DNA from: Candidatus Methanoperedens sp. | GTDB lineage: Archaea; Halobacteriota; Methanosarcinia; Methanosarcinales; Methanoperedenaceae | NCBI GenBank assembly: GCA_012026835.1 | Contig: VEPN01000025.1 | Coordinates: forward strand, 1-41,537 | Length of the DNA stretch: 41,537 nt | Direction of reading: 5' to 3' | Program-made: the position numbers and the translations under genes | Part shown: one piece after another, positions 34,354 through 41,537 of the stretch | Layout of the letters: each line of letters opens with the position of its first letter | Position numbering within the stretch: the first letter of the stretch is position 1 | The notes under the pieces: model-generated | What the model saw: only the letters and a program-made list of their open reading frames with translations | Database searches by the model: none | Told to the model about the DNA's origin: nothing

Positions 34354-37300
34354 TCAGCCTCTTTTTCTTACGAAAAAATACATTGCAATTATCATTGCAA
34401 CCGCCTGTAAAAGGCCAAAGCCCGGCGTGCTGGCAGGTGTTGCAGAAGCTTCCGCCACTGCCATCGTTGAACCTGGGGTTACTGGGGAATATCTTTTGTC
34501 CGCTGCCTGCATTCCGCCTGAGCCTCCATCCGCCGTTATAGCAAAAGGCGAGAAACGCACAGTCCTGGCTTCAAAGGATGTATTATCATTATTTTTCCCG
34601 GCCTGCCATGTTTCAAGCCTGTTCCATTCACCATCATAATACTGGTACAGGGAAACATCGCCTGGAGCGAACCTGCCGGACAGCCATTCATTCCTAACAC
34701 TGAACCTGATAATTGCTTCCCTGATATTTCGCGGTACCGCAAATCCCGAAGTCCCGACCCAGATGTTGATGTTCTTATACACTGTTCCGGGTACAGGCAT
34801 TTTTACCAGAGCCGAAGTGTTTTTCAACACTTCCACAGCAGTATTTACCTCTCCTGCGCTGACATTGCCTGTGATGTTCACAAAGATTATAGGATTGCTC
34901 AGGTTCCTGAAAGCGTATGATGTTGTTTTGTCTTTGAAGATATGAAGGTCGTATTTCTCTTTCACTTCGATGTTGGAAAAGTTCTCAGCCGACGCGCCAC
35001 CTCCTCCCCCACCTCCGCCGCCCCCGCTGCTGGCCGCCTGCTGCTGTGCGGGCTGAACATATAGGTCACCGGAAACTGCAAATTCACTAAGCCTTGTTAA
35101 ATTCGCCCATACGAAATTATTCACAGTATCAACCCCGGCATCGTTCACATATGGATAAGAGCCTGCCCCCGAAAGCTTATCCCAGTCAGTTGATGTGGTA
35201 TTCCACCTGTACAGCCGCAGCGAACTCTCAACATAAGAACTTATCTCTGCATCCGTATAATTTATGCTGATAACCGCATAGGACAGGTTATCTTCGATGA
35301 CAGGGCTTGCATTCACAAGCACGTATATCCCTGGATTCGTGATACTCAGGCTGTTTGATGTGACATTGACTTTTGACTGGGTAATGTTTATCGAGCCTGT
35401 GTTTGTGATATTGGTAGAAAGTCGCAAGGTGGAGTTTGAAACCGGGGCAAGTATTAGTGTTTCATTGTTTGAATATGTAATAACACTGGTGTTAATTGTC
35501 AGGAAAGCAGTAATAAATTGTATCTGCCGGGTCTGGTTTGTATTCCCGGTCGTATCGTTTGCAGACACGGTCGCCGTGAAGCGGCCGTATTGTGCCGTAT
35601 CTGTGAAATTATAATAGAATAAACCGCCGCCCGTACTCATATTGTAATCACTTAGAGAACCGTCAGGGTACTCCACATGCACGGAGACTTCATCCGGATT
35701 TATATCAGGTGAAGTGATGTTCGCTGTGATATTTGTATATCCTGTCCTGTTCAGGATTGAGGGCGATGCAGAGATACCGGTCACTGAGGGGGGCGTATTA
35801 TCTATAGTGATATTGGCCTGCTGACTTGAGTTCGTGTTCCCTGCAAAATCAGAGAATGTGACGTTCATTAAATGATTGCCGTCATTTATAAATTTATCAA
35901 ACACAGCGCTTGAGTTCCAGAAACTTGACTGGTTGGTGAGTGTTACCAGGCCGGTGTTGTTAATAATGGATACATTTAAAGAAGCATTTTTCAGGCCTGA
36001 TGAAGTACCGCCGGCCACCGGGTCGCTGGCAGATATGTTGAACACTATATTGCTGTTATTTTTTGCAGCACTTCCGCGGGCGTATGTGACAGGATTAATG
36101 GACACAAGCGGAGGAGTGTTATCTACAACAACTGTTACCTGCGACGTATTATTCATATTGCCGGCATCATCGTAAGCAGTGATGTTCAGGCTGTATGTTC
36201 CATCCGGAGCTGCTACTATCACGCTTGAATTCGACCAGAACCCATTGCTATAAGAGAGGGCAACATTGCCGAGGCTGCTGTTGATCTGTGAAGCATTTAT
36301 GCTGGCGTTCCTGACCCCGTAATTGTCAGAAATAGAGGCGTTAAGTGTGATAATGGTTCCGTTTTTTGCTGCCGTGTAGCCTGAAGGGTAACCTGTTGGA
36401 TTTGCAATTGCGGTCGGGGAAGTTACATCTAAAAGGTTTATCCGGATTGGAACAGATGCAAAGTCTTCAGTAGAATCCCATACCGAAAAAATAAGGTCTG
36501 TGATGTTCTGGTTTATCAGCGGGCCGTTGATCGTGACATTTACCTGCCTTGTCTGTAGAGAACCCAGTGAGATGGAACTCTCATTCACCGATGCGCCACT
36601 CCAAGAAGATGTATCTGTAAAATTGATCGTAAGGTTGTATGACTCAGAACTTCCCGCGTTCTTTATGGCTATACCGAAAGCTGGATAATTCTTAAGATAG
36701 TGCTGGATGTCCACGTTTTCAAGCTTTTCCCATGCCCGGCCAAGCTGTGGGTTATTATGTGCGGATTCAAACCTGGTCGTTGCCCACTGGGCTCCATTAT
36801 AATATTCAAGCATCAGGTCAAGATCGTTTGAAGGATTCACCCATTGCAGCGTGGCATTCATGTATCGCGTATTATTGAGGTCCGACCCGTTTGCCTCTGC
36901 TGTCCATACAGGCAGGTAACTTGAACCCGTGCCTGCAACAGTACCGCTTGAAAAATTACTCCTGCCGCCTGTAAGTTTTTTAACTGTAAGATTAATATTT
37001 GTTTTTGCCGATGCATCGTTGGTTATTGAAAAACTGATATTTTTTATCTCATTGCTTAATATTACACCCTGCCACGATGCCGGGCTCACTTCAAGATTTC
37101 CCTTTGTTCCGGCAGGATAAGAAACATTCAAAAAATAACTTCCGCTGCCGCTCAATGAATATGCGTGCACTGCGGCCCAGTATTCGTCATATACTGTGTT
37201 GCTGAGAGACACTTTCTCTGAGATGGTGCCAAGACCTGACCCCGATACATTTACCTGGATGCCATTGGGCGCATAAAGATACAGATCAAGGTCGTCGCTG

Positions 37301-39174
37301 GTGTCAGTCCAGTTAAGAAAAATACTCATCTTCGTGCTGTTGGGAGATTTCAATTTGTAGTAAATCCAGTCGCCATCATAGTCTGAAAAATAAGAGTAAG
37401 CGTTATTTACAGAGCCCTGGATAGAACCACCGTTCATCAAAGGTATAGTAATGACCACAGGAATCCTTAACGTCCCTGCTGTTGAGTTGGAAACTATCAA
37501 TGTGGTGCCGTATATCCCTGGTTTTGTATCCGTGGGTGAAGTAAATGTTAAATCAATCGTCTTAGAGCTTCCTGCGCTTATCATTTCATATGCCGGAACG
37601 CTGAAGCTTGAAACGGGAATGCTGTTGTCTCCTTCAAGGTCGGTCATTGCTTCAATGGAGAATGTGAAGTTGACCGCATATGTATTGGTGTTATTCAGTG
37701 TCAGTTTCCCGATAGTGCTAAAAGTCGGAATCACGCTCTCTTCCCACCTGTCATCCCCGTTTATGTTCGCGCTGATATTATACGTGAATGCATTTGTGAG
37801 GTTGATTATACCTGCGCCTTTCTCAAATACATGGGAAGAGGTCAGGTTGCTTGAAGTATGCATAAGGATAGCCCTTACCTGTGCAGGGGACAATGCCGGG
37901 TTTTTCTGAAGAAGAAGGGCCGCTGCGCCTGAAACATGGGGGGTTGACATGGAAGTACCGCTTTTGTTAGTATAGCTGCCCGTATATGAAGTGGAGTTAA
38001 TTGTTACCCCCGGGGCCACTACATCAGGGTCAAGCCTCCCGAATGCAGAAGGGCCACGGTCGCTGAAAGATGCTATTGTATCATCTGAGATCGTGGCTGT
38101 GGAGCTGTCATCTGATGCCCCGACTGTTATCACTTTCCTGGATGAACCGGGAGAAGAGATCGTATTTGTGCCAGGGCCGCTGTTTCCGGCAGCGACCACC
38201 ACGACTATCCCCTGGTCAACTGCAGCATCGGATACGATGTTTAAAATGTCTGTGAATTCGTCAGTGGGCTGCGAGGAACTGCCCAAGGACATGCTGATTA
38301 CATCTGCGCCGTGGGCAATGCTCCAGTCAATCCCTGCTATTACGTTTGAAGTCGTGCCTGAACCTGCGCTATTCAGTACCTTGACAGCATAAAGGGTGGC
38401 ATCCGGGGCCACGCCTTTTATTGAACCATTAGCAGCAGCCGTCCCTGCCACATGGGTTCCGTGTCCCTGATCGTCCATCGGGTTTGCATCGTTATTTACA
38501 AAATCGTATCCATCGGCCACCTTCTTTCCCGTGCCAAATCCTCCCCCAAGGTCGGGATGGTTGTAGTTGATCCCGGTGTCGATAATAGCAAGCTTGATCC
38601 CGGTGCCTGTATATCCTGAATCCCATGCATAGTTTGCCCCTATCGCATCCGTTCCCGTGGTCGCCACAGTAATATTCCCATGAGACGGTTCCAGGGGCAG
38701 TGCTACGATTTCATCGTAGTATATCTTTTCCACTTCAGGCATTTTTGATAATTCTGCGATTTTCCAGGCAGGCATCTTTGCTGAGATCGCACCAATGAAA
38801 TCATACCTGCGCTCTGTTTTTCCGCCGTTTGATTCCACAGCCGATACCACTGCTGATGACCCTGCTGATGTCACTGCTGATGACCCTGCCGATGCCCCTG
38901 CTCCTGAAAGCACGGATTGGGTGGCTTTATCAGGGAGGGTTTTTTGTTTTTTCATAAGAATGATGACCGGAATTTCATCATATGCTCCTGAACTTGTGAT
39001 TTTCTGGCCAAGACTGTTGCTTATTTTCAGGTCTTTTTTTTGGATACCTGCGATATCCGTATCAGGCACATGGTTTTTTGTATCCCCCTGGATTGATACT
39101 GATAAAACGACACTGGCAGTAACGAGGCTCACAACTATGCATATAAACAATTTTTTTCGCCTTAAGCCCGGCAT
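34354..39174 (-). CDS. Giant secreted S8 subtilase with Ig-like, PPC-like and PGF-pre-PGF domains and a PGF-CTERM sorting tail
   Basis: This 1606-aa protein has a signal peptide (about 9-28), an I9-like propeptide interrupted by a Ser/Ala/Gly-rich stretch (about 90-112), and a catalytic domain with Asp199 (IIDTG), His238 (GHGTHVAG) and Ser408 (GTSMSTPHVSG). After the protease come PPC-like beta-sandwiches (about 600-700 and 750-860) and several Ig-like repeats containing DNTPP junctions. A ten-glycine linker leads into a PGF-pre-PGF domain (KEKYDLHIFKDKTTSYAF). The end is PGFGLLQAVAMIIAMYFFVRKRG-like, a PGF-CTERM tail: hydrophobic span plus basic residues. Archaeosortase would cut it there and attach lipid, leaving the protein on the cell surface. 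The GGAGA before the ATG supports the start. The target substrate is unknown. Confidence 0.95.
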   Translation of the reverse strand: MPGLRRKKLFICIVVSLVTASVVLSVSIQGDTKNHVPDTDIAGIQKKDLKISNSLGQKITSSGAYDEIPVIILMKKQKTLPDKATQSVLSGAGASAGSSAVTSAGSSAVVSAVESNGGKTERRYDFIGAISAKMPAWKIAELSKMPEVEKIYYDEIVALPLEPSHGNITVATTGTDAIGANYAWDSGYTGTGIKLAIIDTGINYNHPDLGGGFGTGKKVADGYDFVNNDANPMDDQGHGTHVAGTAAANGSIKGVAPDATLYAVKVLNSAGSGTTSNVIAGIDWSIAHGADVISMSLGSSSQPTDEFTDILNIVSDAAVDQGIVVVVAAGNSGPGTNTISSPGSSRKVITVGASDDSSTATISDDTIASFSDRGPSAFGRLDPDVVAPGVTINSTSYTGSYTNKSGTSMSTPHVSGAAALLLQKNPALSPAQVRAILMHTSSNLTSSHVFEKGAGIINLTNAFTYNISANINGDDRWEESVIPTFSTIGKLTLNNTNTYAVNFTFSIEAMTDLEGDNSIPVSSFSVPAYEMISAGSSKTIDLTFTSPTDTKPGIYGTTLIVSNSTAGTLRIPVVITIPLMNGGSIQGSVNNAYSYFSDYDGDWIYYKLKSPNSTKMSIFLNWTDTSDDLDLYLYAPNGIQVNVSGSGLGTISEKVSLSNTVYDEYWAAVHAYSLSGSGSYFLNVSYPAGTKGNLEVSPASWQGVILSNEIKNISFSITNDASAKTNINLTVKKLTGGRSNFSSGTVAGTGSSYLPVWTAEANGSDLNNTRYMNATLQWVNPSNDLDLMLEYYNGAQWATTRFESAHNNPQLGRAWEKLENVDIQHYLKNYPAFGIAIKNAGSSESYNLTINFTDTSSWSGASVNESSISLGSLQTRQVNVTINGPLINQNITDLIFSVWDSTEDFASVPIRINLLDVTSPTAIANPTGYPSGYTAAKNGTIITLNASISDNYGVRNASINASQINSSLGNVALSYSNGFWSNSSVIVAAPDGTYSLNITAYDDAGNMNNTSQVTVVVDNTPPLVSINPVTYARGSAAKNNSNIVFNISASDPVAGGTSSGLKNASLNVSIINNTGLVTLTNQSSFWNSSAVFDKFINDGNHLMNVTFSDFAGNTNSSQQANITIDNTPPSVTGISASPSILNRTGYTNITANITSPDINPDEVSVHVEYPDGSLSDYNMSTGGGLFYYNFTDTAQYGRFTATVSANDTTGNTNQTRQIQFITAFLTINTSVITYSNNETLILAPVSNSTLRLSTNITNTGSINITQSKVNVTSNSLSITNPGIYVLVNASPVIEDNLSYAVISINYTDAEISSYVESSLRLYRWNTTSTDWDKLSGAGSYPYVNDAGVDTVNNFVWANLTRLSEFAVSGDLYVQPAQQQAASSGGGGGGGGGGASAENFSNIEVKEKYDLHIFKDKTTSYAFRNLSNPIIFVNITGNVSAGEVNTAVEVLKNTSALVKMPVPGTVYKNINIWVGTSGFAVPRNIREAIIRFSVRNEWLSGRFAPGDVSLYQYYDGEWNRLETWQAGKNNDNTSFEARTVRFSPFAITADGGSGGMQAADKRYSPVTPGSTMAVAEASATPASTPGFGLLQAVAMIIAMYFFVRKRG
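38849..38896 (-). repeat. 24-bp tandem repeat in the subtilase propeptide
   Basis: Two adjacent 24-bp units, 38849-38872 and 38873-38896, differ at only two positions and encode a Ser/Ala/Gly-rich SAGSSAV repeat. Units divisible by three would let repeat number change without shifting the frame. The stretch interrupts the propeptide and is probably a flexible linker. Confidence 0.7.
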
Positions 39175-39283
39175 TTTTTGTCTCCTTCAGGTAGCCTTCC
39201 TGTACTGGTATTCGTGCTATATTAGATGTAAACTAATATTGTCATTATGAGTATCATTAAATATAATAAACTTAATGGTAATG

Positions 39284-39300
39284 TCCGGCGACATGCCGGA
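39284..39300. repeat. Short stem-loop upstream of the giant subtilase gene
   Basis: TCCGGC and GCCGGA form a 6-bp GC-rich stem around GACAT. It lies in the 239-base gap between the subtilase start and the hypothetical gene, in a position upstream of the subtilase promoter or just past the hypothetical gene's stop. I see no other element in this gap. Confidence 0.3.
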
Positions 39301-39413
39301 GTTACTTCTGAAGAACCAGCCCACCACATGGTCAGCTATGAACATTCAGTTCATAGGTAACAACGAAAAAGGCATAACTAAGAGCGTATTCCCCCGCAGC
39401 TGCGGCGCTGAAG

Positions 39414-40277
39414 CTATTTTTGTATAAAAGTTTTCAGATTGTTTCCCTTCAAAACCTTCACAAGCATCCTTATCGCATCCACGATATCGTACTCCGAAGC
39501 CCCCCAGTGAACCACTGCGCCGTCAATGCCGTTGATATTTACCATGCCCGACTTTTTGCTCTGGCAGCACCTTGTGATAAAAGGCTTCGTGGGCATGTAC
39601 AACTCCGCTTTAAGGGGACACATATTTATGTGCCTGTAAGTAAGATGCGGGAACCGCAATTCGAATATCTGTTTTGTAATATCACAGCCCACAAGTTCCG
39701 AATTGTCCTCGATATCTGTATCCGTATCAAGATATTTTCCCTTAAGTTCCGAAGCATAGCACGGGAACACCATCTTCCCGCCCTCGAACTGGCGCAGGTC
39801 GATGAGTTTCTTGCCGAACCTTACGTTCATCTCACCCAGTATCCCGCTTTTTACAAGCCTGTCTATGGCAGAGGCAAGCCACGGAGGCTCGGGGGGGGAA
39901 ATATCGATTATCTCAATTTCCATCACCTCATGAAGGCTTGGCTCATGAACAAAAGTGATATGCCTGTCCATGCCTTCAAAAATAACCGTGTTCACGGTTC
40001 CTTTGCACAGCGGGATTGCGGATTCGATAAGGCGCGTCCTGTCATGGGCATCAAGTTTTTCCTGGAATTTTTTCACCTTGTTCCCTTGTGCAATAAGTTC
40101 AAGCGATACCAATTTTTTCAGCAGCCCCTCGCCTTCGCTTTTTACCCTGTATATTGAATAGCCGCCGGGAAGTTCGGAAATAAGGTATTCGGTTGAAAAA
40201 TAAATCGGGCACCCGACCCTTTGCGTGGGGTCTGTCCTTGTCACGCCAACGCTTTTATAATCCTGGGGAAATATCAT
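39414..40277 (-). CDS. Conserved-type hypothetical protein coupled to the LeuD/HacB small subunit
   Basis: This 287-aa soluble protein, beginning [19 protein letters not shown], has no signal peptide or membrane segment. I do not recognise a named domain. It has a mixed alpha/beta pattern, with notable residues in [55 protein letters not shown] and [16 protein letters not shown]. The two cysteine-containing clusters near the C-terminus could bind a metal, but this is a guess. Its ATG overlaps the stop of the LeuD-type gene by four bases, so the two are co-translated. That suggests a role near the aconitase-family step, or in branched-chain or 2-oxoacid metabolism. The coding call is strong from the coupling; the function is unknown. 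Confidence 0.8.
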   Translation of the reverse strand: MIFPQDYKSVGVTRTDPTQRVGCPIYFSTEYLISELPGGYSIYRVKSEGEGLLKKLVSLELIAQGNKVKKFQEKLDAHDRTRLIESAIPLCKGTVNTVIFEGMDRHITFVHEPSLHEVMEIEIIDISPPEPPWLASAIDRLVKSGILGEMNVRFGKKLIDLRQFEGGKMVFPCYASELKGKYLDTDTDIEDNSELVGCDITKQIFELRFPHLTYRHINMCPLKAELYMPTKPFITRCCQSKKSGMVNINGIDGAVVHWGASEYDIVDAIRMLVKVLKGNNLKTFIQK

Positions 40278-40789
40278 TGCAGTGCCTTCTTTTTCCTGTG
40301 TTCCACAAGCCCGCCGTCTGTCAGTATTTCAAGCAGGAAACCGGGAAGCTTCATACCCTGGTAATTGTTATTTTTATTACTCACTAACCCTTTTTCAAGA
40401 TCGATCTCTATGATATCCCCTTCTTCGCATTCGATTTTAGCTTCAATTATCGGAAGGCCGACATTGATGGCGTTCCTGAAAAATATCCTGGCAAAAGACC
40501 GTGCAACTACACATGCGACCCCGGCATGCTTTAAAGCAAGGGGGGCCTGTTCCCTGGACGAGCCGCACCCGAAGTTCTCACCAGCCACGATTATGTCGCC
40601 CTTTTTCACTTTCTGTGAAAATTGCGGATCAATGCCTTCCATGACGTGCGCCGCGAATACGCTCATATCTGTAGTCCGCAGGTATTTGCCAGGAATAATC
40701 ACATCAGTATCGACATTATCGCCGAATTTCCATACTCTTCCTGATATCTTGTTAAGGCCTGTATTCATTGTCCGCTGGGTATTGTTCAC
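40274..40789 (-). CDS. 3-isopropylmalate/homoaconitate dehydratase small subunit (LeuD/HacB type)
   Basis: This 171-aa swivel-domain protein has the motifs [53 protein letters not shown] and GLPII, all typical of the aconitase-family small subunit. The loop reads YLRTTD. I recall that YLRT-type loops occur in archaeal homoaconitase-type subunits (MJ1271) and differ from isopropylmalate-only types, so it could serve leucine synthesis, a 2-oxoacid chain-elongation path or both. No large subunit is in the window. The start is a GTG at 40789; an ATG 21 bases inside (40768) is an alternative. It overlaps the following hypothetical gene by four bases. Confidence 0.93.
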   Translation of the reverse strand: MNNTQRTMNTGLNKISGRVWKFGDNVDTDVIIPGKYLRTTDMSVFAAHVMEGIDPQFSQKVKKGDIIVAGENFGCGSSREQAPLALKHAGVACVVARSFARIFFRNAINVGLPIIEAKIECEEGDIIEIDLEKGLVSNKNNNYQGMKLPGFLLEILTDGGLVEHRKKKALQ

Positions 40790-40865
40790 TGCAAATATAA
40801 CGATTTTGGTAAAGCGATGTTTTTATATAAATAATAAATGAAAAAAAGAAAAATTCAATGGGACT

Positions 40866-41537
40866 TTACTTTTTATTTTGCCTGAAAAGATAAATTGCGC
40901 CCAGCACTGTTATTGCCAGCAACAATCCAAATCCAGGGGCTTTTTCTGTTGTTCCCGGTTTTGTAGCATTTGCCGTCTGGGTCGGGCCTGCTGCAACAGT
41001 AGCAGACGCCACTGCCCTTGTCGCTACAGGAACTATCACGCCTTTAATTCCGCTTATTGCAAAACTTGAGAAAGAGTCTGTCATGGCATCATAGTAGGTA
41101 TAGGTATTGTCTTTTGACTTTTCCTTTGTTTCGATCTGCGTCCACTGGCTCCCGTCCCATCTTACCATTTTCACATCGCTCCTTGCGACGTTATTCTCAT
41201 CAATCCATGAATTTGCGACTTTGAACCTGATAACTGCTTCTTTTATGTTCCGCGGAAGAGCGAAACCATATGTACCGACCCATATGTTAATGTTTGAATA
41301 AACTTTACCAGGGGCAGGGCTTTTTACAAGAACAGATGTATTTCTCAGCACCTCAACTGCCGTATTGATCTCACCTGCGTTGACATTGCCTGTTATATCC
41401 ACGGATGATACCGGGTTGCTGCTGTTCGTAAATACGTAGGATGTGGTCTTATCTTTGTAAATATGCATGTCGTATTTTTCTTTTACTATGATATTGCTGA
41501 AGGCCTCGCCCGATGCGCCACCTCCGCCGCCTCCACC
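40866..41537 (-). CDS. PGF-pre-PGF domain surface protein with PGF-CTERM tail, 5'-partial (runs off the right edge)
   Basis: The frame is open from the right edge through a poly-glycine linker and GASGEAFSNI into KEKYDMHIYKDKTTSYVF, then about 150 residues of PGF-pre-PGF domain. It ends in a Thr/Ala-rich stretch and APGFGLLLAITVLGAIYLF with basic residues, a PGF-CTERM archaeosortase signal. An ATG at 41468 lies inside the domain and is not the real start. The C-terminal 200 residues closely resemble the end of the 1606-aa subtilase at 34354-39174. The same strand and spacing suggest a paralogous surface protein. What the N-terminal part does cannot be seen. Confidence 0.93.
   Translation of the reverse strand, partial: GGGGGGGASGEAFSNIIVKEKYDMHIYKDKTTSYVFTNSSNPVSSVDITGNVNAGEINTAVEVLRNTSVLVKSPAPGKVYSNINIWVGTYGFALPRNIKEAVIRFKVANSWIDENNVARSDVKMVRWDGSQWTQIETKEKSKDNTYTYYDAMTDSFSSFAISGIKGVIVPVATRAVASATVAAGPTQTANATKPGTTEKAPGFGLLLAITVLGAIYLFRQNKK

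Noticed and set aside
1-41537. tRNA and rRNA genes or insertion sequences
   Set aside because: I looked in every intergenic gap and found no cloverleaf-like sequence, rRNA signature, transposase or terminal repeats of an insertion sequence.

Overview
The window looks like a chromosomal piece of an anaerobic methanotrophic or methanogen-related archaeon, most like an ANME-2d ('Candidatus Methanoperedens') relative. The indicators are three very large multiheme c-type cytochromes, coenzyme F420 biosynthesis genes (cofG, cofH, cofE), PGF-CTERM/PGF-pre-PGF surface proteins, an archaeal HisB, an archaeal-type ThiC and TATA-box promoters with short leaders. The assignment rests on gene content and recalled family signatures; no database search was possible.

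Layout. (1) 1-15900 is an extracellular electron-transfer block. It holds an 11+-heme cytochrome running off the left edge, a divergent subtilase, a 947-aa cytochrome (17 CxxCH plus 2 variant motifs), a 1933-aa cytochrome (40 CxxCH plus 2 variants, built from repeated 12-heme units), then the ccsA-resB cytochrome c maturation pair and a divergent membrane-anchored thioredoxin-like protein. The subtilase and two of the cytochromes end in the same C-terminal domain and the same terminal strand, which suggests a shared surface attachment or assembly signal. (2) 16035-18149 encodes a secreted LVIVD-repeat beta-propeller protein. (3) 18150-20700 is an AT-rich accessory stretch with a 50-aa ORF, hairpins, a winged-helix protein with odd ends and a TIR-HEAT-like protein that may act in antiviral defence. 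(4) 20819-30725 is mostly housekeeping: hisB, a palindrome-rich intergenic region, a carotenoid-type membrane protein, an isoprenylcysteine-methyltransferase-like protein, cofH-cofG, a PspAA-PspA pair, a HerA-like ATPase overlapping thiC, and a patatin-like lipase. (5) 30969-41537 holds a probable Re-citrate synthase, an HD phosphohydrolase, cofE, a 1606-aa PGF-CTERM subtilase, a conserved hypothetical overlapping a LeuD/HacB-type dehydratase small subunit, and the C-terminus of another PGF-CTERM protein running off the right edge.

How the genes fit together. ResB-CcsA and the thioredoxin-like protein would attach heme to the many CxxCH motifs of the adjacent cytochromes, which would conduct electrons across the cell surface. 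The proteases and beta-propeller are exported surface partners. CofG/CofH make the F420 chromophore and CofE adds its glutamate tail. Two points deserve checking first: cofH has no ATG, GTG or TTG in frame before its iron-sulfur motif, and a GGATAGG element sits just upstream of all three cytochrome starts and of the winged-helix gene.
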